Shown here piece after piece: positions 15,300 through 20,591 of a stretch of 20,591 nt of DNA. This DNA comes from Calditrichota bacterium (GTDB lineage Bacteria; Calditrichota; Calditrichia; RBG-13-44-9): contig JAJRXE010000225.1 in the NCBI GenBank assembly GCA_024276455.1, positions 1 to 20,591 of the forward strand, written 5' to 3'. Position numbers and translations under genes: made by a program. The notes under the pieces are model-generated. The model was not told the origin of the DNA and did not search any database. It saw only the letters and a list, made by a program, of their open reading frames with translations. The stretch's first letter is position 1; the number at the start of each line of letters is the position of its first letter.

Positions 15300-17516
15300 A
15301 TGAAAAAATGGGCCGTTCTTTCCATCTTGCTAACATCTCTATTGTTCTGCACCCAAAGCGGTATTTCCCCGGGGGAAATTCCTTTAACTGAAGATTTGTG
15401 GGGAAATCCCATCCGGCTTGCGGAGTACTTAAACAGCAAATCACCCACCGTCATTGTACCGTTTTCCACTTCCAACTGCGGCTATTGCTTGATTGACGGA
15501 TATTACACGGAATTGAACTACCTGACCAACAACACCCGGGCAGGCGGCGGAAGTTTTCACATGGATTTATTCAATCCCCAGGCAGATGTGTACACCTTCC
15601 AGAAACATTTCGGCTGGACCTTTCCCATTCTAACCTACCCGCCTTCTCTGCACCGTCTTCATCGGGACGGTTTCCCCACGGTGCTTTCTTTTCGGCAAGG
15701 CGATCAGAAAACCTGCTTATTTCACAACTACGACCGGGTGGATAGCCTGGGTCGTTTACTCGGCTGGAAGCAAGCCCGGCAATACCCGAGCGGTTCCTAC
15801 CAGATGGCGACCCGCCTTATTTTCGAGAATTTTCACTTCGATGCCGTGTGGGTTTACCCGGCTGGTAGTCAAATTCCTCCCAGGCGTCTGGAACAGCAAA
15901 AAAAGTGGAAATCGTTTTCCGCCAAAAACCTGGACCGGTTGACCGAAGCAGACTTGAAGAAACACCTCTTTCTGCAGGGAGATTTTTCCTTCCGGGAAAT
16001 CGCAGATTTTTTAAGGAATCAGGATATCCCTTTCCGCTTTGTCAATCATCAGATTCGAATCGGTTCTTACGCGTTTGATTACGACTCAACGGGATTTCAT
16101 GTCGTTTGCCCCAATCCATTTAATCCTTCCAAGGTACTGGTAATACAGGTTCAACACGGACAGCAAATCCCCAAGCCGTCCCATTATCTGGATTACCTTT
16201 TTTACCGCACCACCCCGGATTCCACCATTCGCCTCCTTTACGGTCATTTCGACAAATCCGACCCCTTCCACTGGAAATTTTCCGAGGGGAGGGCGTTTAG
16301 CGAAATGAACAAAACGCAGCTTTGTGCCGGCAAGTGCGAGATCCCGCAAACGCCCCCGCCGCCGCCCCGGGAGACGGCTCCCATTCGGGTGACCCATCGT
16401 CGCAGCCCTCACGGGGAATTGTACACCCTTGGAAGTAAAAATTGCCGGCTGCCGGACCTGCTGGCCGATCCGTCCGGCAACATCTGGATTAGCTGGGAAG
16501 AAGACGGAGACATTCACCTGGCGGAAATCGCCACCGACGGACGAATCGTTACCCGCAAGATAGAGAACGACCGCTCGGACAGTTACTTCCCCCGTCTGGC
16601 GGTTGCCGACGGTAAAATCTGGATTTTCTACCTTAATAATCGGGAGCACTACTATTGGCTCTACGCCAGGCAATTCGACGGTCTGCGGCTCTCTGAGGCG
16701 CTGCTGGTTTCGCCCCGTGAACCGTACGATGTGGTCACCCCGGCTGCCGCTTCCGATCCCGCCAACGGAGACCTGGCGGTGGCCTGGTCCGCCTGGATGG
16801 CCAATCTCCGCCTTCCGTTTTACCGCCGCATTTCTCACAACATTTTCTCAAAAATCAAAGAAATTCCGCTTTACAGTGCCATTTACGAGAAGAACTACCG
16901 GAATGCCTGGTGGCCCTCCCTGTGCTACGGACCGGACGGGGCGCTTCGGGCAGTCTGGAACCAGCATTACCCGGCAATTTGCGGCGTTTTCGGTGGCACG
17001 CTTCCCAACCCTCCGCAACCGATTACCCGTTCCGCCAAGAAAATGGAAGACTGGGAAATCGGCGGATATCCCAGCCTATTTACGGACGGCAAGAAAAATT
17101 ACGTGGTTTGGGAGGGAGACGCCTGGAACACCTGGCAGGGGAAATCCCAACCCATCAAATTTTCTGTGTACGACGCAGCACAACGGCATTGGAGCATCGG
17201 CGAGGTGATTAGTCTGCCGGAACAAACCCTGCTGAATCAGACGCCTACCGGCACCGCAACCGGAGAGGGAACGATCTGGGTCGTTTACAGCGGACGTCCC
17301 CGGGGAAATAATTCGCACTGGGGAATTTACCTCACTTTTCGGCAAGAAAAACGCTGGAGCGCTCCGGTCTTAATCTCCGGTGAAACAAGCGCCCGACATC
17401 CCCGCATCGTCGCCGATCGCCAAAACAACCTCTGGATCAGCTGGCACCAGGGGGTTGGAACCGCCATGACGATTGGCCTGCTGAAACTGGATCGCCAAAC
17501 AATTGGCTTAAATTGA
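15300..17516 (+). CDS. Exported thioredoxin-like / beta-propeller fusion protein of unknown function
   Basis: 738 residues; GGAAGGAG just upstream supports the ATG. A signal peptide ends near Cys17 ('LLFCTQSG', not a standard lipobox). Residues about 30-135 look like a thioredoxin fold: 'FSTSNCGYC' with Cys60 and Cys63, and a likely cis-proline, Pro126, in 'GFPTVLSF'. Around 230-300, 'IRIGSYAFDYDSTG' and 'PNPFNPSKVLVIQ' recall a domain attached to some exported hydrolases. A linker with five prolines (352-356) leads to seven repeats of the pattern 'P.l..d..g.iwi.W', beginning near 386, 430, 480, 538, 590, 649 and 700, which suggests a seven-bladed propeller. No catalytic set is evident. A redox or binding role in the periplasm or at the surface is a guess. 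Confidence 0.85.
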   Translation: MKKWAVLSILLTSLLFCTQSGISPGEIPLTEDLWGNPIRLAEYLNSKSPTVIVPFSTSNCGYCLIDGYYTELNYLTNNTRAGGGSFHMDLFNPQADVYTFQKHFGWTFPILTYPPSLHRLHRDGFPTVLSFRQGDQKTCLFHNYDRVDSLGRLLGWKQARQYPSGSYQMATRLIFENFHFDAVWVYPAGSQIPPRRLEQQKKWKSFSAKNLDRLTEADLKKHLFLQGDFSFREIADFLRNQDIPFRFVNHQIRIGSYAFDYDSTGFHVVCPNPFNPSKVLVIQVQHGQQIPKPSHYLDYLFYRTTPDSTIRLLYGHFDKSDPFHWKFSEGRAFSEMNKTQLCAGKCEIPQTPPPPPRETAPIRVTHRRSPHGELYTLGSKNCRLPDLLADPSGNIWISWEEDGDIHLAEIATDGRIVTRKIENDRSDSYFPRLAVADGKIWIFYLNNREHYYWLYARQFDGLRLSEALLVSPREPYDVVTPAAASDPANGDLAVAWSAWMANLRLPFYRRISHNIFSKIKEIPLYSAIYEKNYRNAWWPSLCYGPDGALRAVWNQHYPAICGVFGGTLPNPPQPITRSAKKMEDWEIGGYPSLFTDGKKNYVVWEGDAWNTWQGKSQPIKFSVYDAAQRHWSIGEVISLPEQTLLNQTPTGTATGEGTIWVVYSGRPRGNNSHWGIYLTFRQEKRWSAPVLISGETSARHPRIVADRQNNLWISWHQGVGTAMTIGLLKLDRQTIGLN

Positions 17517-17872
17517 GGCGCTCCGTTTTTCGACTCCGGGATGCATTCCGAATCCGGTTCTTGCTCAGTCCGGAAAAAGTGGAAGGAGAAAGAGCGTGAA
17601 GAATCGCAAAGCGCCTTCGTAAGAAAAACACGCCCAAAAATGGGCCTGTTCCCGCCAGTCACGGAAACAATCCGCTCCCGTTTCCCGACGATCCTAAAAT
17701 CACCAAATAAAACTTTTCCATTCCGAAAGACGGCAAATAAAAACCGGTTGAAACCAGCCGATTTCGGATTAAATATTGTTCCTGAGTAAAAAATAGGTGA
17801 TTTTTTAAAACCATTTTATTTTTCATACGTCTGTTTAAATGAATCATATTTTGTAAAAGGGCGCGTGAATCG
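17517..17872. other. Non-coding spacer before the sigma-factor operon
   Basis: 356 bases. A small perfect hairpin, GCCCA-AAAA-TGGGC (about 17633-17646), lies in the middle. It is flanked by a T-rich stretch only on the minus strand. The last 100 bases are AT-rich and should carry the operon promoter; no boxes could be assigned. A frame at 17541-17789 has no family features. Confidence 0.4.
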
Positions 17873-18385
17873 ATGGGGCTGCGGAAAGAAGAGCGGCAAG
17901 AGAAGGAATTTGCCGAATTAACTTTCAACCGGATTTTCGAGGCACACTACCGGGATGTTTACCGGCTGGCTTTTCACCTGACGCAAAACAAAGAAGATGC
18001 CGAAGATCTGTTTCAAGACACCTGGTTACGGGTAACCCGCAATCTTTCCCGGATTGCCCTGGTACGCGACGTGAAAGCCTGGATATTTACCATTGCCATG
18101 AATCGCTTCCGCGACCAGCTCAGAAAGAAAAAATGGCGTTCTATCATGCGTTTAAATCCCGATTCCGAGCATGGGGCAGCCGCGGGGAATCCCAATCCGG
18201 ACTGGCGACTCAGCCTGTCTCAGGCAATCGCCAATCTGCCTCCCAAGTTGCGCATTGTGTTTGTGTTGAAGGAAATGGAAGGATTCAAATACGAAGAAAT
18301 CAGCCGCATGCTGGGGAAACCCATTGGAACGGTGAAAACGCTTCAACATCGGGCTCTTTTGCAACTTCGAGAAGAATTAAAATAG
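17873..18385 (+). CDS. ECF-family RNA polymerase sigma factor
   Basis: 170 residues, the usual ECF size. Region 2 spans about 20-88, with 'FEAHYRDVYRLAFHLTQ', the 'EDAEDLFQDTWLRV' helix that grips core polymerase, and 'AWIFTIAMNRFRDQLRKKK' for the -10 element. Region 4 spans about 113-168, with 'LPPKLRIVFVLKEMEGFKY' and the helix-turn-helix 'EEISRMLGKPIGTVKTLQHR' for the -35 element. There is no region 3 and no C-terminal extension. The anti-sigma gene follows after 13 bases, as is typical. The sigma probably controls its own operon, but no candidate promoter repeat could be confirmed here. Confidence 0.96.
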   Translation: MGLRKEERQEKEFAELTFNRIFEAHYRDVYRLAFHLTQNKEDAEDLFQDTWLRVTRNLSRIALVRDVKAWIFTIAMNRFRDQLRKKKWRSIMRLNPDSEHGAAAGNPNPDWRLSLSQAIANLPPKLRIVFVLKEMEGFKYEEISRMLGKPIGTVKTLQHRALLQLREELK

Positions 18386-18398
18386 AGGGAACACCGTC

Positions 18399-18845
18399 AT
18401 GAAATGTTCCGAAGCTCGGCGACACATTCTCGATGGACACCTGACTCCGGAAGTCCGTCAACACGCCGCCCAATGCGCCGATTGCGCCGCATTCCTGAAG
18501 GAAATCGCGCAATTACGCGAAGTCCTGAAGAGAATCCCATCCCCGGCGCCCGACGAGCAATTGGTGGCAAAGACCCAGGCGCGTTGTCGAGCGGAGTTAA
18601 AAAAGAATATGCGCCGTTCCCGGTTCAACCATCTATCTGAAATTCCGCAAGGCATCTGGTTCGTTTCTTTCAGTCTGATTCTGCTGACCGTCCTCTGGAT
18701 ACCAATGATTTTTCACTATTCGCCGGCACTCGGGAAAATGAGCTGGCCGGTAGTGGTTGGCTTTCTCATCATTCTGCAGAACCTAATCAGCCTAATTCTG
18801 AGTCCGCTATTGTTGCGAACCGATTTTCCGTTAAACAATGAGTAA
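18399..18845 (+). CDS. Membrane anti-sigma factor with zinc-binding (zf-HC2-like) domain
   Basis: 148 residues. The N-terminal head carries the ZAS/zf-HC2 signature His22-x3-Cys26-x2-Cys29 ('HAAQCADC'), with Cys3 ('MKCSEAR') near the start. These domains hold the sigma factor inactive and may sense redox state through the zinc site. Two membrane spans follow (about 86-105 and 116-138), and almost nothing is left on the outer side, so there is no obvious periplasmic sensor domain. GAGGGA precedes the ATG. Coupled to the sigma gene; the next gene begins 27 bases on. Function by family and position: secure. Signal: unknown. Confidence 0.9.
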   Translation: MKCSEARRHILDGHLTPEVRQHAAQCADCAAFLKEIAQLREVLKRIPSPAPDEQLVAKTQARCRAELKKNMRRSRFNHLSEIPQGIWFVSFSLILLTVLWIPMIFHYSPALGKMSWPVVVGFLIILQNLISLILSPLLLRTDFPLNNE

Positions 18846-18872
18846 AACATTACCTAATTTCAGGAGGTTCAC

Positions 18873-19412
18873 ATGGCTACGTCCAAAAATAAATCCCTGG
18901 GAATGCTTTTAGTTGCATTGCTCATTATTCTAATCATTTTTCAATTTATGCCATTTCTTCTGGGCCCATTCCACATGTTCCCGAAAATGGGCAATCACAC
19001 CCATTTTAATTTTGGCCCGGAATGGCAAGGTCGCTATTTCGGCTTTCTTTGGTTTCGATTTTTCCCGTTGGCCCTGCTATTCCTCTGGATCGTGGTCATC
19101 ATCTGGGTTTACCGCGATGCGGAGAGCCGCGGCATGAACGGTCTTCTCTGGGCTTTGCTGGTTTTTGTCGGAAATCTAATCGGGCTGATTGTTTACCTGA
19201 TTGTCCGTTCCGGTGTCCTGAACCCCAGTGCTCCACCGACCAGCATCAATCAGATTTCCTGCCCGAAATGCGGCAAGCAGGTACCGGAAAATTTTGCTTA
19301 CTGCCCTTACTGCGGAGCGGCGTTACATGCTCAATGCCCTTCCTGCGGCAGGGAAATTCAACCGGACTGGAAGGTGTGTCCGCACTGCGGCACGAAATTG
19401 ACGAACGACTAG
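18873..19412 (+). CDS. Three-span membrane protein with C-terminal double zinc ribbon
   Basis: 179 residues; AGGAGG precedes the ATG. Hydrophobic spans fall at about 10-31, 62-80 and 89-112. The region 'VYRDAESRGMNGLLWALLVF' is like the short membrane module found in phospholipase-D-N-terminal-like and other small envelope proteins. The cytoplasmic tail has eight cysteines in four CxxC pairs (130/133, 144/147, 155/158, 169/172), making two zinc ribbons. It is third in the operon after the sigma and anti-sigma genes, so it may help to sense or transmit the same signal, or be a target of it. No enzyme motif is seen. Architecture is sure; function unknown. Confidence 0.88.
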   Translation: MATSKNKSLGMLLVALLIILIIFQFMPFLLGPFHMFPKMGNHTHFNFGPEWQGRYFGFLWFRFFPLALLFLWIVVIIWVYRDAESRGMNGLLWALLVFVGNLIGLIVYLIVRSGVLNPSAPPTSINQISCPKCGKQVPENFAYCPYCGAALHAQCPSCGREIQPDWKVCPHCGTKLTND

Positions 19413-19619
19413 ATCTAATAAGACTAAATCATTAACAGCATGTTTTTGGAAATAGTCCAGTGGGTCGACAACGGTTCATGGTTAAATCAACTGCCCGAAA
19501 CGCCCGTACCAGGATCAATTAAAAGGGAGAACCTCCTTCTTTCCGAATAGCACGATCAGAAAAGATAATCCATTTTACCGACAGGAAAAAATTTTTCTCC
19601 CTGAGCTCAATAAAGCCCT

Positions 19620-19648
19620 TTGATATTAATGAAAAAAAATTTTATATT
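19620..19648 (+). promoter_or_regulatory. Sigma-70-type promoter of the MNT/HEPN pair
   Basis: TTGATA (19620-19625), exactly 17 bases, then TATATT (19643-19648). Each box departs from consensus by one or two bases. It lies about 50 bases ahead of ATG 19701, in an AT-rich spacer (19413-19700) that holds no gene. Confidence 0.6.
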
Positions 19649-19700
19649 GAAATGTTATTAATAACCAGAACGCAACTTTCTCAGGAAAGAGTTTAAGATC

Positions 19701-20063
19701 ATGAAAATAGAAGAATCTCAGAAAAACACGAATCCAATTGATGAAAAAATTCTAAAAGAGATCAAAGACATTTTAAGAAAAATCCAGCCGGACAAAGTAA
19801 TCGTCTTTGGTTCTTATGCTAAAGGAGAGGTTCATCGTGATAGTGATATTGATTTAGTCATTGTATTGAATAAGACTGGCTTATCTTCTAATTATCGCGA
19901 ACTGTTAAAAAACAGAATGGAAATCAACCGACTGTTAAGAGAAATCAGATCAAAAATTCCAATGGACATTTTAGTTTACACAAAAGATGAATGGAAACTT
20001 TTACTTAAATCCGGGGGCTCTTTTTTTAAAGAGATTAATCGAACAGGGTTCAGAATACTATGA
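19701..20063 (+). CDS. MNT-type minimal nucleotidyltransferase (probable antitoxin of a HEPN/MNT pair)
   Basis: 120 residues. It has the minimal nucleotidyltransferase signature 'VFGSYAKGEVHRDSDIDLVI': Gly37-Ser38, then metal-binding Asp49 and Asp51, with the third acidic residue Asp89 in 'IPMDILVY'. In characterised HEPN/MNT pairs this enzyme attaches nucleotides to the HEPN partner and silences it. AGGAAAG precedes the ATG, and its stop overlaps the HEPN start (ATGA, 20060-20063). The catalytic residues are intact although the partner is interrupted. The gene is much richer in A+T than the oxidase and protease genes, with many AAA/ATT/TTA codons, which suggests later arrival. Confidence 0.92.
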   Translation: MKIEESQKNTNPIDEKILKEIKDILRKIQPDKVIVFGSYAKGEVHRDSDIDLVIVLNKTGLSSNYRELLKNRMEINRLLREIRSKIPMDILVYTKDEWKLLLKSGGSFFKEINRTGFRIL

Positions 20064-20476
20064 AAGAAACAACCAGAGAATGCTTAGCTTTAGCCGAAAA
20101 AGATTTACAGGCAGCCGAAATCTTATTAAAAGAACAGCACCTGGCGAATATCGTCATGTTTCATTGTCAACAATGTGTATAAAAATCATTGAAAGCGTTG
20201 CTTGAAGAAGTAAATCAAACCGTTCCAAAAATTCACAATATTAAAAGGTTACACACCATCATTGAAGATAAAATCCGATCCGGTCCGATTTTGGAAGAAA
20301 GGGACATTGATTTCTTAGACAGCATTTACATTGATAGCCGCTATCCTTCCAGTGTTGGCATCTTACCTTCCGGTTTTCCAGGTAAGGAAGAAGCGGAAGA
20401 GTGTTTGCGGATCGCAACCAAGGTTTTTAAATTAATTCAACAACAGCTGGAAAAAATCAAATTATCGAAAAAATAA
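20060..20476 (+). pseudogene. HEPN-domain protein interrupted by an in-frame TAA at codon 41
   Basis: One continuous frame of 138 sense-or-stop codons: 'MKETTRECLALAEKDLQAAE' opens a HEPN protein, and 'ANIVMFHCQQCV' leads into TAA at 20180-20182, then 'KSLKALLEEV' in the same frame on to 'QQQLEKIKLSKK'. HEPN proteins carry 'QQxxEKxLKALL' here, so TAA stands exactly where Glu (GAA) is expected: a single G-to-T change. 'SRYPSS' at about 93-98 fits the PF05168 type; the Rx4-6H RNase motif of other HEPN toxins is not visible. A TTG at 20189 could restart but would lack the first helix. The gene is probably dead; a base-call error is the main alternative. Confidence 0.85.
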
Positions 20477-20500
20477 TTTTAATCAAAAATTTATTATTAC

Positions 20501-20546
20501 AAACCGCGCTGCACAGAAAGGTGTTCTGCCAGCGTGGTTTTAATTT
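20501..20546. terminator. Terminator after the HEPN gene, probably bidirectional
   Basis: AAACCGCGCTGCACAGAA (20501-20518) pairs almost fully with TTCTGCCAGCGTGGTTT (20524-20540), with one G-T pair and a small bulge, around a 5-base loop. TTTTAATTT follows on the + strand, and the complement is AT/T-rich on the other side, so it can stop transcription from both directions. Confidence 0.7.
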
Positions 20547-20564
20547 GTGGCAGGCTGTAAAACC

Positions 20565-20591
20565 CTATTCCTCCACCCGTAACTGCTCTTC
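20565..20591 (-). CDS. Possible last codons of a minus-strand gene
   Basis: Read on the minus strand from the window edge, the final bases give 'EEQLRVEE' and then TAG (complement of 20565-20567). This end lies just beyond the bidirectional-looking terminator, as expected of a convergent gene. Eight codons are far too few to prove it. Confidence 0.2.
   Translation of the reverse strand, partial: EEQLRVEE

Noticed and set aside
17541..17789. 82-codon plus-strand frame before the sigma gene
   Set aside because: No ribosome binding site or family features; composition like translated spacer DNA.
20189..20476. Separate gene of 95 codons starting at TTG 20189
   Set aside because: It continues the HEPN frame after the in-frame stop, lacks the first HEPN helix and has no ribosome binding site; it is treated as part of the broken gene.
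1..20591. tRNA/rRNA genes, CRISPR arrays, insertion sequences, integrase or attachment sites
   Set aside because: I looked for tRNA-like TpsiC segments, regularly spaced repeats and transposase motifs by eye and saw none.

Overview
The window looks like a chromosomal segment from a Gram-negative bacterium of the FCB / Calditrichota-Bacteroidota neighbourhood, probably microaerobic or facultatively aerobic. The main clue is a huge secreted subtilase ending in the 'PNYPNPFNP ... VYDVLGRKVATLV ... GIYFY' C-terminal sorting/FlgD-like tail typical of those lineages, together with a cbb3 oxidase. The genus cannot be fixed from the sequence. All recognisable complete genes are on the + strand.

Region 1 (1-7031) is a terminal oxidase cluster. 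It holds the 3' end of a tandem-domain cytochrome c, ccoN, ccoO, and a 72-residue single-membrane-span protein resembling only the N-terminal anchor of CcoP. A strong terminator follows (2911-2950), then the assembly genes ccoG, a 43-residue membrane micro-protein where ccoH normally lies, and ccoI (copper P-type ATPase). An FNR-like palindrome (600-613) sits just before ccoN. The CcoP function seems to be split between the small anchor and, perhaps, the cytochrome upstream.

Region 2 (7032-10036) holds scattered genes with wide spacers: a bacteriohemerythrin whose real start is probably a GTG at 7311, a secreted or anchored PHB-depolymerase-type esterase, and a stretch of gene wreckage (9359-9839). 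In that wreckage a secreted-protein remnant runs into the C-terminal third of a SAM methyltransferase.

Region 3 (10037-11200) has a small RRM/glycine-rich RNA-binding protein, a 39-residue very basic protein, and a 556-base non-coding stretch with three short hairpins.

Region 4 (11201-17516) holds two large exported proteins: a 1234-residue subtilisin-like protease with beta-helix, FnIII-like and sorting domains, closed by a textbook terminator (14996-15040); and a 738-residue protein with an unusual layout of thioredoxin-like domain, hydrolase-associated 'PNPFNP' domain, proline linker and seven-repeat beta-propeller.

Region 5 (17873-19412) is a regulatory operon: ECF sigma factor, zinc-binding membrane anti-sigma factor, and a membrane protein with two zinc ribbons.

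Region 6 (19413-20591) is clearly more AT-rich and holds an MNT nucleotidyltransferase overlapping a HEPN gene that carries an in-frame TAA at codon 41, in a conserved motif where Glu is expected. This looks like a toxin-antitoxin type pair, possibly acquired by transfer, whose HEPN partner has been broken. A bidirectional-looking terminator closes the window, possibly facing the tail of a minus-strand gene.
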